Shown here: in pieces, positions 6,881 to 13,885 of the stretch
Numbering within the stretch: position 1 is the stretch's first letter
Layout: each line of letters starts with the position of its first letter
NCBI GenBank assembly: GCA_017382775.1
Contig: JAFNZQ010000159.1
Span: forward strand, 1-14,948
DNA length: 14,948 nucleotides
Reading direction: 5' to 3'
Source of the DNA: Spirochaetaceae bacterium
GTDB lineage: Bacteria; Spirochaetota; Spirochaetia; Treponematales; Treponemataceae
Program-made: the position numbers and the translations under genes
The notes under the pieces: generated by a model
Database searches by the model: none
What the model saw: only the letters and a program-made list of their open reading frames with translations
What the model was told of the DNA's origin: nothing

Positions 6881-8437
6881 ATGTTTTCAAGAAGAAAAAG
6901 TGGTATTTTGTTGCACATTTCATCATTGCCGGATTCTCCGGGAATCGGAACTTTAGGTGAAAGTGCTTTTGAGTTTGTTAATTGGTTGAAGGCCGGAAAC
7001 CAGTCCTTTTGGCAAATGCTTCCCATCGGTCCCACCGGATATGGGGATTCACCCTATGCATCATTTTCCTCCTTTGCGGGAAATCCCCTTTTTGTGGATT
7101 TGAACTTACTTGCAAAAAATGGTTGGGCCACAGAAGAAGAAATTCGACATCCTTATAAAATAAAAACCACGGGAAATGTGAATTATCCCGGAGTAATCAA
7201 GTGGAAAATCCCCCTTTTGCTGGAAATCGGCGGTAGATTCGCAAAAAATCCGGGAAATGCCGGAGACGCTTTCCGAGAATTCAAAGAGGCAAATTCCCAT
7301 TGGCTGGATGATTATGCTCTTTTTATGAACATAAAGGATTTTTACGAAAAAAAATTGGCAAATCGCAAAAATCCCCATGGAATTACATGGTTTCATTCAT
7401 GGCCGAAACCTCTTGCCCGAAAGGAAGAAGAGGCGGTGGAAAAATGGCGTGGAGAACATAATGATGAAATAGAGGCCCACAAGGCTATTCAGTTCTTCTT
7501 CCGAGTTCAATGGGATGCATTGAAAAGGTATGCCAACGACAACGGAATTTGCCTAATCGGTGATATCCCCATTTTTGTGGCACCCAATTCCGCCGACGTT
7601 TGGGCAAATCAGAAGGAATTTTTGCTGGGAAGAAGCGGAAAACCCACCTTGGTGTCCGGAGTTCCGCCGGATTATTTCAGCGAAACGGGACAGCTTTGGG
7701 GAAATCCCCTTTTTAATTGGAAAAAAATGGCTCGCGACGATTTTGCCTGGTGGATTTCCCGAATTCGTCAAACATTGACATTTTTCGATGCCATTCGGGT
7801 TGATCACTTCCGAGGATTTGAAGCCTTTTGGGCTGTTCCCTCAAGCGAAACGACCGCTCAAAACGGAACATGGATAAAGGCTCCGGGAGAAAAATTTTTC
7901 AAGGCGGTTAAGGCGCAACTGGGGGATGTTCCCATAATTGCGGAAGATTTGGGAGTTATCACTGATGAAGTGACGCGGTTGCGGACGAAATTTAATTTTC
8001 CGGGAATGAAAATTCTTCAATTTGCCTTTAATAAAGGAGAGATTGACCAACGAGGTTATGTAAATCCCTACATGCCCCATCAATTTGAAAATCCCAACTG
8101 TGTCGCCTATACGGGAACTCACGACAACACAACCTTGGCAGCCTACATCGATTCCCTTTCACCCGACGAACTTATGTGCATAAAAAAATATGTGGGAACG
8201 GGGATTAAATATTCCGGATTGCACAACGAGATGATACGGTTGCTTTTCGCATCCATAGCCAACACGGTGATTATCCCAATGCAGGACGTTTTCGGCCTTG
8301 GGGAGAAAACCAGAATGAACGCACCTTCAACCACCGGAGGAACGAATTGGCAGTGGCGGATGATACAACGAAATTTTTCCCACAAGAAGGCTGAGGGGCT
8401 GGCACGACTTTCGTACCTGTACGGAAGAAATTTATGA
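6881..8437 (+). CDS. malQ: 4-alpha-glucanotransferase (amylomaltase)
   Basis: GH77 enzyme of 518 aa that transfers alpha-1,4-glucan segments between maltodextrins, releasing glucose. It serves maltodextrin or glycogen use in the cytoplasm. The N-terminus SGILLHISSLPDSPGIGTLG is typical. Catalytic residues are all visible: nucleophile Asp308 (IRVDHFRGF), acid/base Glu355 (AEDLG) and Asp415 (THDNTT). The start is fixed at ATG 6881 by an in-frame TAA at 6872. There is no Shine-Dalgarno and the promoter sits immediately upstream, so translation should be leaderless. It is the first gene of a three-gene cluster: its stop overlaps the transporter start (ATGA). No glycogen- or maltose-uptake genes lie nearby. 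Confidence 0.96.
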   Translation: MFSRRKSGILLHISSLPDSPGIGTLGESAFEFVNWLKAGNQSFWQMLPIGPTGYGDSPYASFSSFAGNPLFVDLNLLAKNGWATEEEIRHPYKIKTTGNVNYPGVIKWKIPLLLEIGGRFAKNPGNAGDAFREFKEANSHWLDDYALFMNIKDFYEKKLANRKNPHGITWFHSWPKPLARKEEEAVEKWRGEHNDEIEAHKAIQFFFRVQWDALKRYANDNGICLIGDIPIFVAPNSADVWANQKEFLLGRSGKPTLVSGVPPDYFSETGQLWGNPLFNWKKMARDDFAWWISRIRQTLTFFDAIRVDHFRGFEAFWAVPSSETTAQNGTWIKAPGEKFFKAVKAQLGDVPIIAEDLGVITDEVTRLRTKFNFPGMKILQFAFNKGEIDQRGYVNPYMPHQFENPNCVAYTGTHDNTTLAAYIDSLSPDELMCIKKYVGTGIKYSGLHNEMIRLLFASIANTVIIPMQDVFGLGEKTRMNAPSTTGGTNWQWRMIQRNFSHKKAEGLARLSYLYGRNL

Positions 8438-9672
8438 GAAAAATTTCTTTTATACAGAAAGTTTTTATTTCATTCTTTGGGGGAATTATCCTGGGATTTG
8501 TTTGTTTCCGAATGGATGCGACGGAATTTGTAATAAATTACGTTAAGCCCTTCGGGACGATTTTTATAAATCTTTTGAAATTTACCTTGGTTCCGATGGT
8601 TTTGCTGTCCCTAACCGACGGAATTGTCTCTTCCGGAAACATGCGGCGGTTGGGAGTTGCCAGCGGAAAAACTGTTGTGCTTTTTGTGGCCACTTCCGTG
8701 GTTGCAGCCTTTATCGGAATTTTTTTCGCAACGCTTTTCAAAAACCTGGGATGGTTCCCCGATGGGATTGCTTCCGGTGCTCAATGGAACCCATCGCCGA
8801 AATTAAGTTTTATGGACAACTTGGTGGCGATTTTTCCCGATAATATGCACAATGCCTTTGCCACAAGTTCCATGATGCAAGTGATAGTCATTGCCTTTCT
8901 TTTGGGCGGATCCATAATTGCGGCTAAGGAAAAAGGGATTTTGGCACGAGAAGTGCTGCGATCTTTTTTTTCAGTTGTGCAAAAGTTGATTCAATTTGTT
9001 ATTTCCCTCAGCCCAATCGGTATTTTTGCAATGATGGCTGACGTTGTGGCCACACAAGGAGTTGAAATTCTCGGATCACTGGCAATAGTTATTTTGTGCG
9101 CCTATGTGGGATACATTGTCCACATAATAGTCGCTTTCCCGATTATGACATTTTTGTTGGCCAAAATTTCTTTGTGGAAATATTTTAAGGTGGCATCGCC
9201 CGCATTGATTTTTGCCTTTACCACAGCATCTTCCACAGCGACACTTCCTTTATCAAAGGATTGTTCCGAAAAATTAGGGTGCGAACCCGGGATTGCATCC
9301 TTTGTTCTTTCATTGGGAGCCAGCATGAACTTAAACGGAACTTCCATTTATCATGCTGTTGCAATAGTGTTTTTATCATCACTTTCCGGAGCAGATTTTT
9401 CCATGGCACAAATAATAATGGCAACGTTGACTGCAATGATTGCCACCATGGGTGCGGCAGGAGTGTCGGGAACGGCGGTTCTAATGCTGGCAATGGTTTT
9501 GGAACCCCTGGGAATCCCGCTGGATTTGATAATGATAATTTACGGAATAGATAGACTTTTCGATATGGGACGCACAGCATTGAATGTGGGTAGCAATATT
9601 TGCATTTCTCTCGTTGTTTCAGAATCGATGAAACCAATTTCCACGGAGCCAAAGTTTGAACCAAAATGTTGA
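8434..9672 (+). CDS. Dicarboxylate/amino acid:cation symporter (DAACS family)
   Basis: Inner-membrane secondary transporter of 412 aa with the GltP/DctA fold: several hydrophobic helices, the serine-rich hairpin TASSTATLPLSKD (residues 264-276), the second hairpin GAAGVSGTAVLMLAMVLEP (340-358), and the TM8 motif DMGRTALNV (377-385). Asp377, Arg380, Thr381 and Asn384 correspond to GltPh D394, R397, T398 and N401. The retained Arg points to an acidic substrate such as aspartate, glutamate or a dicarboxylate. Two sodium-site aspartates look replaced: the usual NMDGT motif reads NLNGT (Asn301), and the Asp eleven residues after D377 is Asn388. ATG 8434 overlaps the malQ stop, with GGAAG upstream. 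Substrate and coupling ion are uncertain. Confidence 0.9.
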   Translation: MRKISFIQKVFISFFGGIILGFVCFRMDATEFVINYVKPFGTIFINLLKFTLVPMVLLSLTDGIVSSGNMRRLGVASGKTVVLFVATSVVAAFIGIFFATLFKNLGWFPDGIASGAQWNPSPKLSFMDNLVAIFPDNMHNAFATSSMMQVIVIAFLLGGSIIAAKEKGILAREVLRSFFSVVQKLIQFVISLSPIGIFAMMADVVATQGVEILGSLAIVILCAYVGYIVHIIVAFPIMTFLLAKISLWKYFKVASPALIFAFTTASSTATLPLSKDCSEKLGCEPGIASFVLSLGASMNLNGTSIYHAVAIVFLSSLSGADFSMAQIIMATLTAMIATMGAAGVSGTAVLMLAMVLEPLGIPLDLIMIIYGIDRLFDMGRTALNVGSNICISLVVSESMKPISTEPKFEPKC

Positions 9673-10408
9673 CCTTAATGCCAAAGTGACGAAACTGTAC
9701 GGATACGTTAAACGGGCGCGAAAATGCTATATTTATACGGAAAAAGGTGTGCGTCTTACGGATATGCATCTGCAAGGCGGACGAGCCATACTTGGTTGGG
9801 GCGAAGGAGGTGCTCGTTCCCAACTGAAGGATTCCTTGGCGCAGAATCACTCCGGAATGCTTCCCGGTCGCCATCGGAATCGGCTAAATCGGGTTTTGAA
9901 GGAACTTTTTCCTGCATTTGAACACTTCGCCTGCTTTTTTGATTATCAATCCGCCGAATTGTTTCTTGAAAAAATTGGAATTGAGACTTTCTCAGTCATT
10001 TTTCCCTTGCACAGCGGCGATTGTGAAAATTCTTCTGCAGCGATAATTATTCCGCCCTTCCCCTTCGGAGAAATAACCATAGTCGCTTTCAATTCGGAAA
10101 ACCCAATTCCCGTGGAATGTAATGTTCCGGGGGCAATATTGGCCGCCGTTACGAAAGCCTTTTACGATTCCAAATCAGAAAAATTTCAGCCCACGGAAGA
10201 GGCTCTCCGCAAATTTGACGACAAAATCGGTCGTTTTTGGACACGGGATAAAATGCTTTTGTTTCCCAAAATTTCCGAAAAGGATTATCCCGATTTTTTT
10301 TCGGAATGTTTACATCGCAAAATTTTGATTTCGCCTTGTTTTTCCGCTCCATCCTTTTTACCCCATTGGGCAAATTCCGGCGATTTGAAAGGCCTATTGG
10401 AAATTTGA
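9656..10408 (+). CDS. Conserved hypothetical, shrunken aminotransferase-like protein
   Basis: A 250-aa soluble protein with no signal peptide or membrane segment. The N-terminus (about residues 17-49: RARKCYIYTEKGVRLTD then GGRAILGWG) resembles the opening of class III PLP aminotransferases. The C-terminus (KILISPCFSAPSFLPHWANS, 222-241) resembles their closing segment. The middle is far too short for a complete PLP domain, and no PLP-lysine signature is seen, so catalysis is doubtful. The start is TTG 9656: GGAG at 9645-9648 lies 7 nt upstream, and the only in-frame alternative nearby (GTG 9686) has no SD. It overlaps the transporter's last 17 nt and probably depends on translational coupling. 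The aminotransferase resemblance is from memory, not a search. Real function unknown. Confidence 0.75.
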   Translation: MNQNVDLNAKVTKLYGYVKRARKCYIYTEKGVRLTDMHLQGGRAILGWGEGGARSQLKDSLAQNHSGMLPGRHRNRLNRVLKELFPAFEHFACFFDYQSAELFLEKIGIETFSVIFPLHSGDCENSSAAIIIPPFPFGEITIVAFNSENPIPVECNVPGAILAAVTKAFYDSKSEKFQPTEEALRKFDDKIGRFWTRDKMLLFPKISEKDYPDFFSECLHRKILISPCFSAPSFLPHWANSGDLKGLLEI

Positions 10409-10464
10409 TTTTACCCACATTTTTTCTCGCATCGTCATCTCAACCCGGCGAAAGACGAACAGGG

Positions 10465-10491
10465 CAACTATTCGAATTTTTAGAATAGTTG
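10465..10491. repeat. AACTATT palindrome, copy 1
   Basis: CAACTATTC (10465-10473) and GAATAGTTG (10483-10491) form a 9-bp stem around a 9-nt T-rich loop. It is the first of three related hairpins in the gap after the aminotransferase-like gene. Its arms differ from copy 3 by only a few bases, which suggests duplication of one element. Confidence 0.6.
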
Positions 10492-10507
10492 GGGATGATA
10501 CATCCCC
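10491..10507. repeat. GC-rich hairpin GGGGATG/CATCCCC
   Basis: Seven perfect base pairs around an ATA loop, directly abutting copy 1 (they share G10491). It is not followed by a T run, so it is not an obvious terminator. Confidence 0.55.
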
Positions 10508-10530
10508 GGTTCTTGAAACAAAGGCGGTGA

Positions 10531-10559
10531 GCAACTATTAGAAAAATTGCAACAGTTGC
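10531..10559. repeat. AACTATT palindrome, copy 2 (imperfect)
   Basis: GCAACTATT (10531-10539) pairs with AACAGTTGC (10551-10559) with one A-C mismatch. It shares the AACTATT core and the adjacent purine-rich loop with copies 1 and 3 and looks like a diverged member. It runs into GCGGCCGC at 10558-10565. Confidence 0.45.
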
Positions 10560-10571
10560 GGCCGCGAAGTT

Positions 10572-10598
10572 GAACTATTCGAATTTTTCGAATAGTTC
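10572..10598. repeat. AACTATT palindrome, copy 3 (perfect 12-bp stem)
   Basis: GAACTATTCGAA (10572-10583) and TTCGAATAGTTC (10587-10598) are perfect complements around TTT, followed by GTTTT. It could act as a bidirectional terminator for the malQ cluster. A 6-bp helix GGTGAG (10526-10531) with CTCACC (10607-10612) could enclose copies 2 and 3 in a branched RNA fold, sharing G10531 with copy 2. Confidence 0.6.
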
Positions 10599-10627
10599 GT
10601 TTTCCCCTCACCTGGCACATCTCCCAC

Positions 10628-10656
10628 TTGACAAAAAAATAAAGATATGATAGAAT
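10628..10656 (+). promoter_or_regulatory. corA operon promoter
   Basis: TTGACA (10628-10633), a 17-nt spacer and TAGAAT (10651-10656) predict a start near 10663. That gives a leader of about 110 nt before corA, holding a short ORF and a hairpin. Confidence 0.7.
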
Positions 10657-10684
10657 ACTAACGGTAGTTTACATTGGAGGTAAT

Positions 10685-10720
10685 ATGGAGGATTATCCGA
10701 GTAAAAACAACTCAGATTGA
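10685..10720 (+). CDS. Candidate 11-aa leader peptide upstream of corA
   Basis: An ATG with GGAGG (10676-10680) 4 nt upstream opens a frame reading MEDYPSKNNSD, ending in TGA at 10718-10720. It lies between the promoter and corA. Two acidic residues next to a proline at the N-terminus resemble the MgtL leader of Salmonella, whose acidic/proline start destabilises ribosomes at low Mg2+. Only 2 nt separate the stop from the hairpin before corA, so a ribosome finishing this ORF would cover the 5' arm. A role as Mg2+-responsive attenuator or coupler is inference; the ORF is too short for coding statistics. Confidence 0.5.
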   Translation: MEDYPSKNNSD

Positions 10721-10722
10721 GC

Positions 10723-10759
10723 CAAACCTGACAACCTTTTCGTCAAATCGTCAGGTTTG
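10723..10759 (+). promoter_or_regulatory. Leader hairpin abutting the corA Shine-Dalgarno
   Basis: CAAACCTGAC (10723-10732) and GTCAGGTTTG (10750-10759) are perfect 10-bp complements around a 17-nt loop. No T run follows, so it is not a Rho-independent terminator. The corA SD (GAGGAGG, 10761-10767) begins two nt after the stem, so folding could affect ribosome loading. Leader translation would unwind the 5' arm. Confidence 0.6.
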
Positions 10760-10771
10760 CGAGGAGGAATT

Positions 10772-11764
10772 ATGATTACATTTTGGCAACAAATTGATGG
10801 AATGCTCCAAAAATGTGACAAAACGGGGATCGACCCCGAGAAAAACCTGTGGGTGGATGCACGGTCTGTGACCAAAGATGATATTACCGTTCTGCGTAAC
10901 GATTACGGAATAGAAATGGATGACATAGTCGACATTTTGGACCAAGAAGAACTTTCCCGTGTGGAAAGAGACGACAGCTACACACTTATTGTGCTTCGAG
11001 CCCCGGTGGCATCCGATGATGCCGGCGTCCCCTATTTCACCGTGCCCCTGGGAATTGTATTCTATGGGAAAGCCCTCATCACTGTATGCTGGACGGACTG
11101 CGAAGTTCTACGGGGAATTTCATCCCGCCGCATAAAGGATTTGGACCTAAGCGATTTTGCAGCCTTTGCAATACAAATATTAAACCGGTCATCTTTGCTG
11201 TTTTTGCGGTGTCTAAAAGAAATAAATCGACGCTCAAATGTAATTCAAAATGAATTGCAAGTGTCCATCGAAAACGATGCTCTATTGGAGCTGCTGAACT
11301 TGGAAAAATCCCTGGTGCTGTTTACAACCAGCCTTTCCAGCAATCAGCTTTTAATTGAAAAACTTTTGCGTTCATCCATTCTGACTTGGGATCAAAACGA
11401 CCGCGAATGGCTTAACGATGTTGAAATTGATAACAGACAGGCGATTGAAATGGCACGAACATACAGCAATATTTTAATGGGGACAATCGAAAGTTTCGCA
11501 TCGGTTATTTCCAACAACCTTAACGTTATAATGAAAAAACTCACGGTAATCTCCCTGGTTTTGATGATTCCGACCTTTATTGTGAGTTTCTTTGGGATGA
11601 ACGTGCCTCTTCCCTTTGCCGGGAAAGGTCACTTGGGAACCGTAATTATATCCGGAATATGCATCGTAAGTATGTGTATAGCGACACTTTTCCTTCGAAA
11701 TAAGCCCGTTCAGACATTGCGACGATATCACCGGAGCAAAAATCGAAAAGGTGGATTAAAATGA
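10772..11764 (+). CDS. corA: CorA-family Mg2+/divalent cation transporter
   Basis: Inner-membrane channel of the CorA/Mrs2 family, 330 aa, normally a homopentamer importing Mg2+ (sometimes Co2+ or Zn2+). A long acidic and helical cytoplasmic domain (about 1-250) is followed by two membrane helices (about 254-274 and 287-307) joined by the signature GMN at 275-277. The periplasmic loop reads GMNVPLPFAGKGH rather than the MPEL type, as in the broader CorA subgroup, so cation preference is uncertain. A basic tail (RRYHRSKNRK) ends the protein. ATG 10772 follows GAGGAGG; an in-frame TTG at 10757 lies inside the hairpin and is rejected. It heads the operon and its stop overlaps the next start (ATGA). 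Its leader carries a short ORF and a hairpin. Confidence 0.93.
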   Translation: MITFWQQIDGMLQKCDKTGIDPEKNLWVDARSVTKDDITVLRNDYGIEMDDIVDILDQEELSRVERDDSYTLIVLRAPVASDDAGVPYFTVPLGIVFYGKALITVCWTDCEVLRGISSRRIKDLDLSDFAAFAIQILNRSSLLFLRCLKEINRRSNVIQNELQVSIENDALLELLNLEKSLVLFTTSLSSNQLLIEKLLRSSILTWDQNDREWLNDVEIDNRQAIEMARTYSNILMGTIESFASVISNNLNVIMKKLTVISLVLMIPTFIVSFFGMNVPLPFAGKGHLGTVIISGICIVSMCIATLFLRNKPVQTLRRYHRSKNRKGGLK

Positions 11765-12765
11765 ATGAAAAAATCAAAATAATTTTCTCTCTTCTAATCT
11801 TTATTTCCTTCTGTGGATTTGGATTTTCTGCGGAAATTGAAGATTTGGAAAACACCAATGAGGATTTTTCATCCGAAGAAGAGGGAAATCTGGTTGAATT
11901 ACCCGATGTTTCCCTCGTGTCCATCGTAATTCCGGTGGAATTCGACACCTTTTTAATTGGTGAACATACCCAAACAATTGTGGAAAAACGTTATGTACGC
12001 TCATTTAAAATAAACAAATTTGAAACATCCTATCAACTTTGGTTCGAAATCCGAACCATTGGGGAGAAAATGGGATATAAATTCGCCAATCCCGGGCAGG
12101 AAGGAACCGGCGGACGACGGGGACGGCTCCCATCCGAAGAGGGTAAAAAATTGCCCGTTACCACAATCAGTTGGAGAGACGCCATTGTTTGGTGCAACGC
12201 CCTCAGCGAAATATGCGGATTTGACTGTGCCTATAAATTTCGCGGTGAAGTCCTTCGCGATTCAACGGATTCCGCCAAATGCGATTTAGCCGAGTGCGAT
12301 TTAACATCCAATGGATTTCGCCTACCCACCGAGGCCGAATGGGAATATGCAGCGAGAAAGCAAAAGGACGGAACTTACCAACGGGGTGATTTCCCCAGCG
12401 GAGTTTTAACAGTGAAGCAAAATCTGGAAAACGGTGGCGGAGATGTGGCATGGTTTGACGGAAATGCCACCGAAGCCCGGCCCGTAGGATCAACCCAATC
12501 TCCCAATGCGCTGGGAGTATTCGATATGAGCGGGAACGTTCTTGAATTTTGCTGGGATTGGATCGCACCCTATTCGTCAGTAAAAAAAGGAAATGCAGCC
12601 ACCGGCCCTTCCTACGGATACGAACGAGTATGCCGTGGCGGAAGTTGGAGCCCTTATGCATCCTTCATACTCACAGGCGACCGTTACGGATTTACCTCCG
12701 ACGAAGCCTACAACTATTTGGGATTTCGCTTTGTTCAAACTATAATTCCGGCAAAATCGGAATAA
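11761..12765 (+). CDS. Secreted SUMF1/FGE-sulfatase domain protein
   Basis: A 334-aa exported protein. Residues 1-24 form a signal peptide (hydrophobic LLIFISFCGFGFSA, cleavage after FSA). An acidic linker rich in E, D, N and S (25-49) follows, then a SUMF1 / formylglycine-generating-enzyme-like domain (about 55-328). Domain hallmarks are GFRLPTEAEWEYAAR (185-199), DMSGNVLEFCWDW (255-267), RGGSW (292-296) and the terminal GFRFV (321-325). The paired cysteines that follow RGGSW in true FGE are absent (it reads SPYASFILTGDR), so it is unlikely to make formylglycine. It is better seen as a SUMF1-fold binding or structural protein. The cysteine in the signal peptide is preceded by Phe, so a lipobox is unlikely. 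It is coupled to corA by a 4-nt overlap, with AAGGTGG upstream. Substrate unknown. Confidence 0.88.
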   Translation: MNEKIKIIFSLLIFISFCGFGFSAEIEDLENTNEDFSSEEEGNLVELPDVSLVSIVIPVEFDTFLIGEHTQTIVEKRYVRSFKINKFETSYQLWFEIRTIGEKMGYKFANPGQEGTGGRRGRLPSEEGKKLPVTTISWRDAIVWCNALSEICGFDCAYKFRGEVLRDSTDSAKCDLAECDLTSNGFRLPTEAEWEYAARKQKDGTYQRGDFPSGVLTVKQNLENGGGDVAWFDGNATEARPVGSTQSPNALGVFDMSGNVLEFCWDWIAPYSSVKKGNAATGPSYGYERVCRGGSWSPYASFILTGDRYGFTSDEAYNYLGFRFVQTIIPAKSE

Positions 12766-12775
12766 AGGATTTTTT

Positions 12776-13885
12776 ATGGCATTAAATTGTGGAATTGTTG
12801 GATTGCCCAACGTTGGAAAATCGACTATTTTCTCGGCATTAACCTCGGCTCCGGCAGAGGCTGCAAATTACCCTTTCTGTACAATCAACCCCAATGTGGG
12901 AATTGTGTCTTTACCCGATCAGCGATTGGATTTTTTGACAGAAACCTTTTCGCCAAAAAAAGTTGTTCCGGCAACTGTGGAGTTTGTGGACATTGCCGGT
13001 CTCGTTAAAGGTGCATCCAAGGGTGAAGGCTTGGGAAATCAGTTTTTAAGTCACATACGAGAAGTTTCCGTAATTGCCCATGTGGTTCGATGCTTTGAAG
13101 ACGGCGATATCGTCCATGTGTCCGGTAAAATCGATCCCGCCGATGATATTGAAACAATCAATTTGGAACTATCCTACGCGGATTTGGACAGCTTGGAAAA
13201 ACGCCTTGAAAAGGCCCAGCGTTCTTTGCGAGTGCAGGGAAAAGACGAGCAGAAAAAAGCCGCCGTTGTAATAAGCGCCTTGGAAAAAATAAAGCCGGCT
13301 TTGGAAAACGGCAAACCGGCTCGTTCCGTGGAACTAACCGACGACGAAAAAGCTGCCGTTTATGACTGTCACCTAATCACAATGAAGCCAATGCTTTACG
13401 TTTGCAATGTGGATGAAGATGGAATTAAAAACGGAAATTCCCACATCGAAACCGTAAAAAAAATCGCCGATGAAGAAAATTCCCGGGTCGTTGTGATTTG
13501 CGGAAAATTCGAGGCCGAACTTTGCGATGTGGAAGATAAAGACGAACGGAAAGAATTCCTCCAAGAGTTGGGATTGACAGAATCCGGGCTGGCAAGTCTT
13601 TCCCACGCAGTATATCGCCTAATGGGGCTGCGAACCTTTTTCACTGCCGGAAGCGACGAATGCCGAGCGTGGACAATTCGCGCCGGGGATTTTGCCCCAA
13701 AGGCTGCCGGAGTAATCCACAGTGATTTTGAACGCGGGTTTATCAAGGCGGAAGTCTATTCAATAGAAGATTTGAAACAATTCGGTACTGAAACTAAAAT
13801 TCGCGAAGCCGGAAAATATCGCATCGAAGGCAAGGAATACGAGGTTAAGGACGGAGATGTTATTTTCTTCAAATTTAACATTTAA
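12776..13885 (+). CDS. ychF: Ribosome-associated ATPase/GTPase YchF (OLA1 family)
   Basis: Obg-related P-loop nucleotidase of 369 aa, nearly universal; family members prefer ATP and bind ribosomes. The G1 motif is GLPNVGKS (residues 9-16). G3 is the DIAGLVKGASKGEGLGNQFL segment (72-91), with the GLVKGA diagnostic of YchF. The G4-like sequence is NVDE instead of NKxD. A coiled-coil insertion precedes it and a C-terminal TGS domain ends the protein. AAAGGA overlapping the previous stop provides the SD for ATG 12776; the intergenic gap is 10 nt, so it is co-transcribed with corA. The last 29 nt overlap the start of mtgA. Confidence 0.97.
   Translation: MALNCGIVGLPNVGKSTIFSALTSAPAEAANYPFCTINPNVGIVSLPDQRLDFLTETFSPKKVVPATVEFVDIAGLVKGASKGEGLGNQFLSHIREVSVIAHVVRCFEDGDIVHVSGKIDPADDIETINLELSYADLDSLEKRLEKAQRSLRVQGKDEQKKAAVVISALEKIKPALENGKPARSVELTDDEKAAVYDCHLITMKPMLYVCNVDEDGIKNGNSHIETVKKIADEENSRVVVICGKFEAELCDVEDKDERKEFLQELGLTESGLASLSHAVYRLMGLRTFFTAGSDECRAWTIRAGDFAPKAAGVIHSDFERGFIKAEVYSIEDLKQFGTETKIREAGKYRIEGKEYEVKDGDVIFFKFNI

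Noticed and set aside
9218..9874. Open frame of 218 codons on the minus strand across the transporter and hypothetical gene
   Set aside because: It crosses two plus-strand genes with clear coding character; the translated sequence shows no recognisable motif.
10657..10771. M-box Mg2+ riboswitch upstream of corA
   Set aside because: The leader is only about 110 nt and is filled by a short ORF and one hairpin; no large multi-helix fold or terminator can be seen.
10757..10771. TTG start for corA adding five residues
   Set aside because: It lies in the 3' arm of the leader hairpin and before the GAGGAGG SD that serves ATG 10772.
11761..11832. Lipoprotein signal (Cys18) in the SUMF1-like protein
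   Set aside because: The residue before the cysteine is Phe, which does not fit even relaxed lipoboxes; a signal peptidase I site after FSA fits better.
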